Below are positions 1-7,497 of a stretch of 12,584 nt of DNA, in pieces. The position numbers and the translations under genes are program-made. The stretch covers positions 1 through 12,584 of the forward strand of contig SMVT01000043.1 in the NCBI GenBank assembly GCA_004357365.1, read 5' to 3'. The notes beneath the pieces are model-generated. The model was not told where the DNA came from, ran no database searches, and saw nothing but the letters and a program-made list of their open reading frames with translations. Source of the stretch: Nitrospina sp. (GTDB taxonomy: Bacteria; Nitrospinota; Nitrospinia; Nitrospinales; Nitrospinaceae). Positions within the stretch are counted from its first letter, which is position 1. The number at the start of each line of letters is the position of its first letter.

Positions 1-853
1 CAATGTACAGGTTGCCGCGTGGATCGACCGCCACATCGGTGGGATAAGCCAGGCTGGCGCGCGTGGCCGGCCCGTAATCCCCGGAGAAAAAATGGGTGCC
101 GTCACCCGCCACCGTGGTGATGATTCCCTGGGTATCGACCTTGCGGATGCGGTTGTTGCCCCGGTCGGCGATGTACAGATTGCCCTGGGCATCGAGATCG
201 ATCCCGAACGGATATTTCAGAAAGGCGTCCACCGCCGGGCCAAAATCGCCGCCAAACTCGGGCAGGCCCAAGCCCGCCACGGTGGTGATCACGCCCTGGG
301 AATCGACCTTTCGAATGCGGTTGTTGGACCGGTCGGAAATATACAGATTGCCCTTACCATCACACACCAGATCGGAAGGATAATTCAAATGGGCCTGAAT
401 GGCCGGCCCGTCATCGCCCCCCATATCGGGAATACCGGTGCCGGCCACGGTGGTTACCGTTCCCGCAACATCAATCCGGCGAACGCGGTGGTTGTTGCGG
501 TCCGCCACAAAAAGGTTTCCTTTTTGATCCAGACACAATCCTGCGGGAAAATTAAAAGTCGCTTTCAATGCGGGACCGTGGTCGCCGCCAAAACCCGCCT
601 TCCCGTTACCCGCAATGGTTGTGATGATGCCGTCCTTATCGATTTTGCGTATGCGGTTTTTGGACCGGTGCGAAATATAAATATTTCCCTCGTGATCGAC
701 CGCCACGCCGTCGACCAAGGTTAAAACCACTTCCGTCGCCTTTCTGCCGTCGCCGATGTCCTGGTAAGGGTAATGGCCCGGTCCCGGAGCGGATGGAGCC
801 ATCGATCCGGATAACAGGAAGAGAACACCAAAAAAGAAAGAGCACACCCTCAT
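1..853 (-). CDS. Exported NHL-repeat beta-propeller protein (3' end outside the window)
   Basis: Open minus-strand frame of 284 codons with no stop before the left edge, so the C-terminus is missing. Residues 1-19 look like a Sec signal peptide: a short basic start (MR), a hydrophobic core (VCSFFFGVLFLLSG), then small residues SMA. From about residue 56 there are four full NHL repeats of exactly 56 residues (starting near 56, 112, 168, 224) and the start of a fifth at 280. Each carries GN[IL][YF][IV], N[NR]R[IV]R[KR][VI]D, TT[IV]AG and GD[HDFY]GPA. NHL repeats build beta-propellers that usually mediate binding; here the protein should lie in the periplasm or outside the cell. Its ligand cannot be read from sequence. 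An in-frame ATG at 863-865 adds four residues (MFHP); neither start has a clear ribosome binding site. A 64-bp AT-rich spacer (854-917) separates it from the LRR gene, so it may have its own promoter, though I could not fix one. Confidence 0.88.
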   Translation of the reverse strand, partial: MRVCSFFFGVLFLLSGSMAPSAPGPGHYPYQDIGDGRKATEVVLTLVDGVAVDHEGNIYISHRSKNRIRKIDKDGIITTIAGNGKAGFGGDHGPALKATFNFPAGLCLDQKGNLFVADRNNHRVRRIDVAGTVTTVAGTGIPDMGGDDGPAIQAHLNYPSDLVCDGKGNLYISDRSNNRIRKVDSQGVITTVAGLGLPEFGGDFGPAVDAFLKYPFGIDLDAQGNLYIADRGNNRIRKVDTQGIITTVAGDGTHFFSGDYGPATRASLAYPTDVAVDPRGNLYI

Positions 854-917
854 GGGATGGAACATTTTTATATTGATTACAACAAGTTATAATTATTTAT
901 TTAAAGTAAGTTATCTA

Positions 918-1706
918 CTACCGAAGAACGATCTCGATCCCCCGGTTCCGGTTGAATTTGAACTTGGCCTTCAATGTTTCTTCCCCCAACTGGTTCTGAA
1001 TCATATCCAGCACAACCAGCTTCGGAAAATTTCGTGATTTGATCAACTCGACCGCACCCACATCGGTAATGTTATTCTGTCCAACGTACAACTGGGTCAA
1101 ATTGATAAAATTGGGGGATCGGGCCAGATGCCCCGCTCCTTCATCGCCGATTAGGTTTCGGAACAGGCTCAGGGTTTCCAGATTTGGGAATCCCTTGGAC
1201 TGCGCCAGATATCCAATCGCCTCCGGAGTGACGAGGTTGTCGTTCAGCAACAGGGTTTTCAGATGTTGAAAATGATCCGATTCCGCCATCAGGGCGAGGC
1301 CGTCTTCGCCAATCTCATTTTTCCAGAGCTTGAGCGTTTCCAGATTCTTCAGGTAGGGCGATTCCACCAGAGCCTGCACGCCGAGGTCTCCCAGGGTATT
1401 TCCCCATAAATCCAGATGCTTCAATTGCGCCAGATGGGGAGACTGCGCCAGCGCTTCCATCCCCTCGTTTTTGATCTGGTTACCCTCCAGCAACAGGCTG
1501 GTCACCCCTTTGAGGACTTCCATCTGAGCCAGTTGCCGGGCGCCTGCGGTTTTGATTTTCTTGCGCGTCAAATCGAGGGTTGTGCCGTCCTTGCTCAACC
1601 GGCTTTGCACCAGGCTTTCCATGTCCAGAGCCAGGGCGGGGGCACTCGGGGACCACACCAGGATCCAGCTCCATAACACGAGAAATTTTAAAAGGAATCG
1701 CGGCAT
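918..1706 (-). CDS. Exported leucine-rich-repeat protein (RI-like, 27-residue repeats)
   Basis: The product has 262 residues from the ATG at 1706. It begins with a typical signal peptide (MPRFLLKFLVLWSWILVW, then SPSAPALA), so it is probably exported. An in-frame TTG at 1739 and ATG at 1736 would add eleven or ten residues, putting charged residues ahead of the signal sequence and lacking a ribosome binding site; 1706 is preferred (GGGA lies eight bases upstream). The rest is about eight leucine-rich repeats of 27 residues with the pattern LxxLxLxxNxIgdeGxxaLaxSpxLxn, the ribonuclease-inhibitor type, which forms a horseshoe that usually binds proteins. No catalytic domain is visible. It is clearly related to the LRR protein at 11287-12186: same repeat length, same N-terminal layout (an LDL motif repeat, then G[VI]TxLxLExNxI). 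The gene follows the glycosyltransferase by 57 bp and may be cotranscribed with it. No function can be assigned. Confidence 0.85.
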   Translation of the reverse strand: MPRFLLKFLVLWSWILVWSPSAPALALDMESLVQSRLSKDGTTLDLTRKKIKTAGARQLAQMEVLKGVTSLLLEGNQIKNEGMEALAQSPHLAQLKHLDLWGNTLGDLGVQALVESPYLKNLETLKLWKNEIGEDGLALMAESDHFQHLKTLLLNDNLVTPEAIGYLAQSKGFPNLETLSLFRNLIGDEGAGHLARSPNFINLTQLYVGQNNITDVGAVELIKSRNFPKLVVLDMIQNQLGEETLKAKFKFNRNRGIEIVLR

Positions 1707-1763
1707 TGGGATTTCCCGTTCGAGGGTCCGGCGCATCAACAGGACCGGCAGATATGAGCCGGA

Positions 1764-2447
1764 TTAGGTTATCAAATATTTAAAGATCGTGTAGATAATT
1801 TTTGTGCCGGCTTTCAGGGTGCCGGATAGGGTGCCAGTGATTTTGGACACGCCGATGCGTACCCGGTAACGGACCGGAACCTCCCGGATACGCAACCCGT
1901 TCTGCACGGCCTTGATCTGCATTTCCACCGTCCAGCCGAAATCCTGGTCGTGCATCCCGATGGCCTGCAACGATTCGGAACGGATCGCCCGGAACGGTCC
2001 GAGATCGGTGAATCGGTGGCCGAAAAACAGCCGGATCAAAAAGACCGCGAGCTGGTTGCCGTAACGCGCCTGGGGAAGCAGGGCCTGCCTGCTCTCGGCA
2101 AGAAGCATACGGCTGCCCACCACAAAATCCGCCTCGCCTTTAAGAATCGGCTCCACCAGCAGGGATATTTCCTCGGGATAGTCACTGTAATCGCCGTCCA
2201 AAAACACCACGATATCGGGAGCGTCCAGCGCGGCCATTCCCGTAAGGCAGGCCCGGCCGTAGCCCCGGCGCCTTTCATGGACCACCGTCGCCCCGTTCTT
2301 ACGAGCCACCTCGGCAGTCCGGTCAGTCGAGCGGTTATCGACCACGATGATCTGGTGCAGTTGGTCCTTGGGAAGATCGTTCAACACAAGGGGTAGGGAT
2401 TTTTCTTCGTTGTAGGCAGGGATGATAACGGAAATTTTGGGGGACAT
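1764..2447 (-). CDS. Family 2 glycosyltransferase (polyprenyl-phosphate sugar transferase-like)
   Basis: Protein of 227 residues with a GT-A fold signature. The N-terminus has SVIIPAYNEE (residues 6-15), the nucleotide-binding region VVDNRSTDRT (35-44), and the metal-binding DxD motif as FLDGDYSDYPEE (82-93). Later come GSRML (111-115), a GPFRAIR segment (150-156) and the EVPVRYRVRIGVSKI region (189-203), typical of the DPM1/polyprenol-phosphate glycosyltransferase group. Such enzymes move a sugar from a nucleotide donor, often to a lipid carrier at the inner membrane. There is no clear C-terminal membrane-anchor pair, only a short hydrophobic tail. The donor and acceptor cannot be told. The ATG lies ten bases after the trpA stop, and its ribosome binding site (AGGGA) overlaps that stop, so it is likely translated from the trp transcript although it has no role in tryptophan synthesis. 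Confidence 0.9.
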   Translation of the reverse strand: MSPKISVIIPAYNEEKSLPLVLNDLPKDQLHQIIVVDNRSTDRTAEVARKNGATVVHERRRGYGRACLTGMAALDAPDIVVFLDGDYSDYPEEISLLVEPILKGEADFVVGSRMLLAESRQALLPQARYGNQLAVFLIRLFFGHRFTDLGPFRAIRSESLQAIGMHDQDFGWTVEMQIKAVQNGLRIREVPVRYRVRIGVSKITGTLSGTLKAGTKIIYTIFKYLIT

Positions 2448-2457
2448 GAGGCCGTCC

Positions 2458-3261
2458 CTACTTGCTGTCCTGGAGCGCCTGTTTCATCTTGCGGACAAAC
2501 ACCTTGAGCTTTTCCTCGCGCTCGGCGGGGTCCGGGTTTTCCTCGATCATGCGGACGAGGGCGCTTCCGACAATCACTCCGTCGGAAAATCCGGATGCCG
2601 CCTTGGCCTGTTCCGTCCCGGAGATTCCGAATCCGATCAGGACCGGCAGAGCCGTCGCCTGTTTGATCCGGCGCACTTTTTCTTCCACACCCTGAGCCAG
2701 CGAACGGCGCACCCCGGTCACCCCGGTCAGGGAAATATAGTAAATAAACCCGCGGCTCTTCTGACTGATCATCTCGATCCGATCCGGCGTGCTGGTGGGG
2801 GCCAGCAGATAAATCACGTCCAAGCCTTGCGCCTGGGCCAACGCGTCAAACTCTCCCGCCTCTTCCGGCGGCAGGTCGGGGACGATCACCCCGTCGACTC
2901 CGGCTTCGACGGCATCTTTCACAAACGCTTCCTGGCCGTAAACGAACACCGGATTGAAACTGGTCATCAGAACGAGGGGCAGTTGAGACGACTGACGAAT
3001 CTCGCGCACCAGTTGGATGATTTTTTTAAGGGTGGTACCGCTTTTGAGCGACCGCTGGGAGGACGCCTGGATGACCGGCCCGTCCGCCAGCGGATCGGAA
3101 AACGGCACGCCCAGCTCAATGATGTCGGCCCCGCCTTCCTCGATAGCCGAGAATAGCTCCTTGGTGGATGCCAGATCGGGATCGCCCGCGGTGATAAACG
3201 CCACCAGTGCTTTCTCGCTGTTCGATTTCAGCCAGTCGAATCGTTTTTGAATACGGCTCAC
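2458..3261 (-). CDS. trpA: Tryptophan synthase alpha chain
   Basis: Cleaves indole-3-glycerol phosphate to indole and glyceraldehyde 3-phosphate; indole is then channelled to the beta chain in the alpha2beta2 cytoplasmic complex. The product has 267 residues, normal for TrpA, in a TIM-barrel layout. The signature ELGVPFSDPLADGP is at 49-62, so the catalytic acids are Glu49 and Asp60, at exactly the E. coli positions. Later motifs are VIVPDLPPEE (about 135-144) and IGFGIS (phosphate binding). The start is GTG at 3261, which overlaps the trpB stop in the sequence GTGA (3258-3261). This four-base overlap points to translational coupling and one-to-one output with TrpB. Last gene of the biosynthetic series; the glycosyltransferase follows after ten bases. 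Confidence 0.98.
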   Translation of the reverse strand: MSRIQKRFDWLKSNSEKALVAFITAGDPDLASTKELFSAIEEGGADIIELGVPFSDPLADGPVIQASSQRSLKSGTTLKKIIQLVREIRQSSQLPLVLMTSFNPVFVYGQEAFVKDAVEAGVDGVIVPDLPPEEAGEFDALAQAQGLDVIYLLAPTSTPDRIEMISQKSRGFIYYISLTGVTGVRRSLAQGVEEKVRRIKQATALPVLIGFGISGTEQAKAASGFSDGVIVGSALVRMIEENPDPAEREEKLKVFVRKMKQALQDSK

Positions 3262-4457
3262 AGTTCCTCTCCCAGAAATTCCGCCACCTGGTCGACGTCC
3301 TTGTCGCCCCGCCCGGACAAGCAGATGACCATCACTTCGTCCTTTTTCATGTTCGGCGCGATTTTCGCCACCTGGGCGATGGCATGCGCCGTTTCCAGCG
3401 CGGGAATGATGCCCTCGGTGCGCGACAACAGTTTGAAACCTTCCAGCGCTTCCTGATCGGTGATCGAAACGTACTCCGCGCGCTGGCTGTCCTTGAAATA
3501 ACTGTGCTCGGCTCCGACACCGGGGTAATCAAGACCGGCGGAGATGGAATGGGCTTCCTGGACCTGTCCGTCGGCGTCGAACAGCAGATAACTCTTCATC
3601 CCGTGCAGGATTCCCACCGCACCATGCCCCAGGGATGCGCCGTGCTTGCCGGTTTCGATACCGTACCCGGCGGCTTCGACGCCGATCATTTTGACTTCTT
3701 TATCATCCGCGAAGGGGTAAAACAGGCCCATGGAATTACTGCCGCCGCCGACACAGGCCACCAGAACGTCCGGCAGGCGGCCTTCCACCTGCTGAATCTG
3801 TTCTTTGGTTTCGTCGCCGATGACCCTCTGGAAATCCCGCACGATCATCGGAAACGGGTGCGGTCCCACCACCGAGCCGATGATGTAATGCGTGTCTTCT
3901 ACCGTGGTGATCCAGTTGCGGATGGCTTCGCTGGTGGCGTCCTTCAGGGTGCGCGTCCCGGACGAAACCGGGGTGACTTTCGCGCCGAGCAGTTTCATGC
4001 GGAACACGTTGAGCGCCTGACGGCGGATATCCTCCTCGCCCATGAACACCTCGCATTCCAGATCGAACAGTGCCGCGGCGGTGGCGGTGGCCACGCCGTG
4101 CTGGCCCGCTCCGGTTTCGGCGATGACCCGCTTCTTGCCCATCCGTTGGGTGAGCAAAGCGCTGCCGATGGTGTTGTTGATTTTATGCGCGCCGGTGTGG
4201 TTCAAATCCTCGCGCTTGAGATAGATTTTGGCGCCGCCCAGCTGGCGGGTCAGGTTCTCCGCGAAATACAGCGGCGACGGCCGCCCCACATAATGCTCCA
4301 GATAAAACCTGAGCTGTTTCTGGAATTCCGGATCGTTTCGGGCCTCGTGATACAGCTTCTCCAATTCCTCGAGGGCCGGCATCAGAGTTTCGATGACGAA
4401 TTTGCCGCCGAACTCTCCGAAATGGCCTTGTCGATCCGGCAATGTGGGTGTACTCAT
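3258..4457 (-). CDS. trpB: Tryptophan synthase beta chain
   Basis: Pyridoxal-phosphate enzyme that joins indole and L-serine to give L-tryptophan, working with TrpA. The product has 399 residues, the usual length for a TrpB1-type enzyme that pairs with TrpA. The N-terminal GHFGEFGGKF is at 11-20. The PLP-binding lysine is Lys92 in NHTGAHKINN, the catalytic Glu is Glu114 in AETGAGQHG, and the glycine-rich phosphate cradle GGGSN is at 237-241. SGRGDKD lies near the C-terminus. The ATG at 4457 has a good ribosome binding site (AGGAG about nine bases upstream) and lies 12 bases after the trpF stop. It overlaps trpA by four bases. No defects are visible. Confidence 0.98.
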   Translation of the reverse strand: MSTPTLPDRQGHFGEFGGKFVIETLMPALEELEKLYHEARNDPEFQKQLRFYLEHYVGRPSPLYFAENLTRQLGGAKIYLKREDLNHTGAHKINNTIGSALLTQRMGKKRVIAETGAGQHGVATATAAALFDLECEVFMGEEDIRRQALNVFRMKLLGAKVTPVSSGTRTLKDATSEAIRNWITTVEDTHYIIGSVVGPHPFPMIVRDFQRVIGDETKEQIQQVEGRLPDVLVACVGGGSNSMGLFYPFADDKEVKMIGVEAAGYGIETGKHGASLGHGAVGILHGMKSYLLFDADGQVQEAHSISAGLDYPGVGAEHSYFKDSQRAEYVSITDQEALEGFKLLSRTEGIIPALETAHAIAQVAKIAPNMKKDEVMVICLSGRGDKDVDQVAEFLGEEL

Positions 4458-4469
4458 AACACTCTCCTG

Positions 4470-5099
4470 TTAACTCCCGCGCACCGCTTTTAAAAACGCC
4501 TTTATCTTTTTGGGGTCCTTTTTGCCCGGCGACTGCTCGACCCCCGAGCTGACATCCACGCCGTACGGTTGCACTTTTTGAATGGCCGCTTTCACGTTGC
4601 GCGGATTAAGCCCTCCGGCGATGATGATCGGACCGTACTTTTTCGCACGCCGGGCCAAGTCCCAGTCGAACACTTCGCCGGTGCCGCCCCGTTGATCTTC
4701 TTGATACGTATCGAGCAAAAATCCGTCCACCGGGTAGCGGGACAAACCTTTAAGCGACCCGGCATCCTGAACCCGCACCGCCTTGATCACCCGGTGCCTG
4801 ATCTTTCTGCAAAACGCCGGCGACTCGTCGCCATGCAGCTGCACCGCATCCAGCCCGCAACGGTCGGCGATACGGTTGATGGTCTCCGCCGTCTCATTGA
4901 CAAACACGCCGACCCGGTGGACGAACGGCGGCAGTTTCGAACAAATGTCCTTCGCAGTTTGAGCCGTCACATAGCGCGGGCTTTTCCTGTAAAAAATAAA
5001 CCCGATGGCATCGGCGCCGCATGCCACCGCCAGGAGGGCGTCCTTGAGGCGCGTGGTGCCGCAGACCTTGACCTTAACCGGCGGGTTGGGTTTTGCCAT
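4470..5099 (-). CDS. trpF: Phosphoribosylanthranilate isomerase
   Basis: Converts N-(5'-phosphoribosyl)anthranilate to the carboxyphenylamino-deoxyribulose phosphate used by TrpC, by an Amadori rearrangement. The protein has 209 residues, a normal size for a stand-alone TrpF; in enteric bacteria it is instead fused to TrpC. The catalytic cysteine is Cys13 in KVCGTTR, and the acid is Asp130 in GFLLDTY. The GFIFYRKSPRYV segment (33-44), DAVQLHGDE (84-92), IIAGGLNP (159-166) and VDVSSGVE (181-188) are further family signatures. The ATG at 5099 lies inside the end of trpC, giving a 26-base overlap; GGAG about ten bases upstream serves as ribosome binding site within trpC. The lysine-rich tail is ordinary. 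Confidence 0.97.
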   Translation of the reverse strand: MAKPNPPVKVKVCGTTRLKDALLAVACGADAIGFIFYRKSPRYVTAQTAKDICSKLPPFVHRVGVFVNETAETINRIADRCGLDAVQLHGDESPAFCRKIRHRVIKAVRVQDAGSLKGLSRYPVDGFLLDTYQEDQRGGTGEVFDWDLARRAKKYGPIIIAGGLNPRNVKAAIQKVQPYGVDVSSGVEQSPGKKDPKKIKAFLKAVRGS

Positions 5100-5889
5100 G
5101 AACCGTAAACTCCTGAAGCTTATCGGAAATGTTCTGCGCTTTCATCAGGCTTTCGCCGATGAGAAACGCGTGCATCCCCAGCCCTTCGAACTCCTCGATC
5201 TGCGACCGGCTGTCGATGCCGCTCTCGCACACGAGGAGCAGGTTGTCCATGCCGCGCGTTTCCTTGAGCAGTCGGCGGGAAATGTCGAGATCGGTTTTAC
5301 CCGTGGTCAAATCCCGGTTGTTGATGCCCAAAAACTCCGCGCCGGCATGAAACGCTTTTTCCATATCCCGCTCGTGATGCGTTTCCACCAGCGCGGTGAG
5401 GCCGATCTCCTTGCCCAACTCCAGTAAATCCCGCAACTGGTTCTTATCCAGCGAAGTGGCGATCAGCAGAAAACAATCGGCCCCGCAGGCGCGCGATTCA
5501 TACACCTGGTACTCATCAAAAATAAAATCCTTGCGCAACAGGGGAATGGACAGCACCAACCGGCTGGCCTGTTCGACGTGCTCCAGGCTGCCGCCAAAAA
5601 ACCGGGTTTCGGTCAAAATGGAAATCGCCGTAGCGCCGCTCTCCGCATAGGTCCGGGCAATCGCCAGGGGATCGAACTGCTCCACCAAGTCGCCTTTGAA
5701 CGGCGTGCGCCGCTTGATTTCAGCGATGATTTTCGAACCTTCCCCGGGGACCTTGATCGCATCGGTGATGGGGATCACATCCCGCTGATCGCCTATTTTA
5801 TTTTTGACCTCGGTCAACGGAGCTTCGCGCCGGGTGGTATCCAGTTCCACCCTTTTGGCGGCGAATATTTCATCGAGAATATTAGCCAT
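5074..5889 (-). CDS. trpC: Indole-3-glycerol-phosphate synthase
   Basis: Closes the indole ring with loss of CO2 and water. The open frame extends far upstream, but residues resembling TrpC begin only at MANILDEIFAAKR, so the start is the ATG at 5889; it has a TAAGG ribosome binding site that overlaps the trpD stop. The product has 271 residues, normal for a single-domain TrpC. Catalytic residues known from the family are present: Glu57 and Lys59 in IIAEIKR, Lys120 in LLRKDF, Glu169 in VETH, Asn191 in NNRDL, and Glu222/Ser223 in CESGI. The loop after the first lysine reads RTPFKG where many homologues have ASPSKG, a mild variation. The gene starts 11 bases after trpD and overlaps trpF by 26 bases. 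Confidence 0.97.
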   Translation of the reverse strand: MANILDEIFAAKRVELDTTRREAPLTEVKNKIGDQRDVIPITDAIKVPGEGSKIIAEIKRRTPFKGDLVEQFDPLAIARTYAESGATAISILTETRFFGGSLEHVEQASRLVLSIPLLRKDFIFDEYQVYESRACGADCFLLIATSLDKNQLRDLLELGKEIGLTALVETHHERDMEKAFHAGAEFLGINNRDLTTGKTDLDISRRLLKETRGMDNLLLVCESGIDSRSQIEEFEGLGMHAFLIGESLMKAQNISDKLQEFTVHGKTQPAG

Positions 5890-5900
5890 AAGGTTATGCC

Positions 5901-6914
5901 TTACGAATGGCTGAGACGGCACAGGTCTTTCAACTTTTGCCGCGCCTCGCCGGAGTTGATGGATTTTCTGGCGACTTCGATTCCCTCCTTGAAACCGGCG
6001 GCCTTGCCCGCCGCAACGATTGCCGCGGATGCGTTCAACAAAACGATATCGCGTTTGGGACCGCCTGCCCCGTCGAGCAATTCTCGCAGGATGGTCGCAT
6101 TGTTCTCCACGGAGCCGCCTTTTAAATCCTGCTCCGAACAATACTCAAAGCCCAACTCCGTAGGATCAAGATAATAATCCTTTATTTCTCCATTATTTAA
6201 CTCAGAAATTTTGGTGTTACACGTTAAGGTAATTTCGTCGAGGCCATCCTCGCCGTGCACCACAAAGGCATGCCGGGTACCGAGGTTTTTAAGGACCTGA
6301 GCCAAAAGCGAGGTCCATTTCGAATCGAACACGCCCACCACCTGCGCCTGAACGCGGGCGGGATTGGTCAGCGGTCCCAGCAGGTTGAACACCGTGCGGA
6401 AACCCAATTCCCGGCGGACATCCGCCGCGTGTTTCATGGCTTTATGCAGGGTCGGCGCGAACAGGAACCCGATACCCGCCAACTCGACGCAACGCTCCAC
6501 CACCGATTTGTCCGCCTCGATATGGACCCCGAGGCATTTCAGCACGTCGGCGCTTCCCGCCCGGCTGGAGACCGCACGGTTGCCGTGCTTGGCGACGGGA
6601 ATCCCCGCCCCCGCCACGACAAACGCGGCGGTGGTGGAAATATTGAAGGTGTCGGCACCGTCGCCGCCGGTGCCGCAGGTATCGACCACCCCCTCAACGG
6701 GAATGTTCAACGGTTCCGCCTTTTCGCGCATCACCTGCGCGGCGCCGGAAATTTCCGCCACGGTCTCGCCTTTCATGTGAAGCGCGGTGAGAAACGCGCC
6801 CAATAGCGAACGGTCCACCTTGCCCTCCATGACCTGGGTCATGATGGATACCATTTCGTCTTCGGTCAGGTCGTTCCCGTCGACTACCTTATGCAGGATG
6901 TCCTGTGCCTTCAT
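5901..6914 (-). CDS. trpD: Anthranilate phosphoribosyltransferase
   Basis: Transfers the phosphoribosyl group of PRPP to anthranilate. The 337-residue length is usual for an unfused TrpD. The PRPP-binding glycine-rich loop GTGGDGADTFNIST is at 81-94, followed by KHGNRAVSSRAGSADVL (109-125), which contributes to anthranilate and PRPP binding. RRELGFRTVFNLLGPLTNP in the middle and VVHGEDGLDEIT further on are classical family motifs. The ATG at 6914 lies inside the 3' end of trpG, giving a 26-base overlap, with AAGG about nine bases upstream as ribosome binding site. Not fused to trpG, in contrast to E. coli. Confidence 0.98.
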   Translation of the reverse strand: MKAQDILHKVVDGNDLTEDEMVSIMTQVMEGKVDRSLLGAFLTALHMKGETVAEISGAAQVMREKAEPLNIPVEGVVDTCGTGGDGADTFNISTTAAFVVAGAGIPVAKHGNRAVSSRAGSADVLKCLGVHIEADKSVVERCVELAGIGFLFAPTLHKAMKHAADVRRELGFRTVFNLLGPLTNPARVQAQVVGVFDSKWTSLLAQVLKNLGTRHAFVVHGEDGLDEITLTCNTKISELNNGEIKDYYLDPTELGFEYCSEQDLKGGSVENNATILRELLDGAGGPKRDIVLLNASAAIVAAGKAAGFKEGIEVARKSINSGEARQKLKDLCRLSHS

Positions 6915-7497
6915 GTTCGTTTACCTTTTCGGCCGGCAGATCGATAAAGTTTTTCAGCAAATCCTTGCCGTATACGGTCAAGATCGATTCAGGATGAAAC
7001 TGCACACCTTCGATAACCAGCTCCTTGTGGCGGATGCCCATGATCTCGCCGTCATCCGATTCGGCGGTGATTTCAAAACAGTCCGGCAGGGTTTTCCGGT
7101 TGACCACCAGTGAATGATAACGGGTGGCTTCGAACGGGTTAGGCAGACCCTGGAACACGGTTTTGCCGTCATGTTGGATCATCGAGGTTTTGCCGTGCAT
7201 GAGTTTTCGGGCTTTGATGATATCGCCGCCGAACGCCTCCGCCACTGACTGGTGTCCCAGGCACACGCCCAACAGAGGAATCTTTCCGGCAAAGTGGCGC
7301 ACCACTTCCTTGGAGATGCCCGCTTTCGAGGGGGTGCAGGGACCGGGAGAAATCACGATTTTGCTGGGAGCCCGTTGTTCGATCTCATCAATGGAAATCT
7401 GATCGTTGCGGTACACCTCCAGCTCCGCGCCCAATTCTCCCATGTACTGCACCAGATTGTAGGTGAAGGAGTCGTAGTTGTCGATCATCAGGATCAT
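6889..7497 (-). CDS. trpG: Anthranilate synthase glutaminase component
   Basis: Class I glutamine amidotransferase subunit that releases ammonia from glutamine for TrpE. It has 202 residues. The start MILMIDNYDSFTYN is typical of TrpG/PabA. The oxyanion region SPGPCTP is at 50-56, the nucleophile is Cys79 in GVCLGHQ, and the other members of the triad are His168 and Glu170 in QFHPE. The ATG at 7497 overlaps the trpE stop in ATGA, so translation is likely coupled to TrpE. Because PabA has the same domain, this subunit might also serve p-aminobenzoate synthesis; the window has no pab genes to decide this. The last few residues (about VNEHEGTGHPA) are encoded largely in the overlap with trpD. 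Confidence 0.97.
   Translation of the reverse strand: MILMIDNYDSFTYNLVQYMGELGAELEVYRNDQISIDEIEQRAPSKIVISPGPCTPSKAGISKEVVRHFAGKIPLLGVCLGHQSVAEAFGGDIIKARKLMHGKTSMIQHDGKTVFQGLPNPFEATRYHSLVVNRKTLPDCFEITAESDDGEIMGIRHKELVIEGVQFHPESILTVYGKDLLKNFIDLPAEKVNEHEGTGHPA

Noticed and set aside
92..724. Plus-strand open frame of 210 codons with repeats
   Set aside because: Mirrors the 168-bp NHL repeats encoded on the minus strand, which give a signal peptide and a known repeat family.
1707..1739. Earlier TTG/ATG start for the exported LRR protein
   Set aside because: It places charged residues ahead of the signal peptide and lacks a ribosome binding site.
3207..4493. Long plus-strand open frame of 428 codons opposite trpB
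   Set aside because: The minus strand is an unmistakable trpB with all catalytic residues; the opposite frame gives a His/Arg/Gln-rich product without recognisable motifs, typical of antisense frames in GC-rich DNA.
5890..6141. N-terminal extension of trpC upstream of 5889
   Set aside because: The extra 84 codons lie within trpD in another frame, are Arg-rich and unlike TrpC; homology starts at MANILDEIF.
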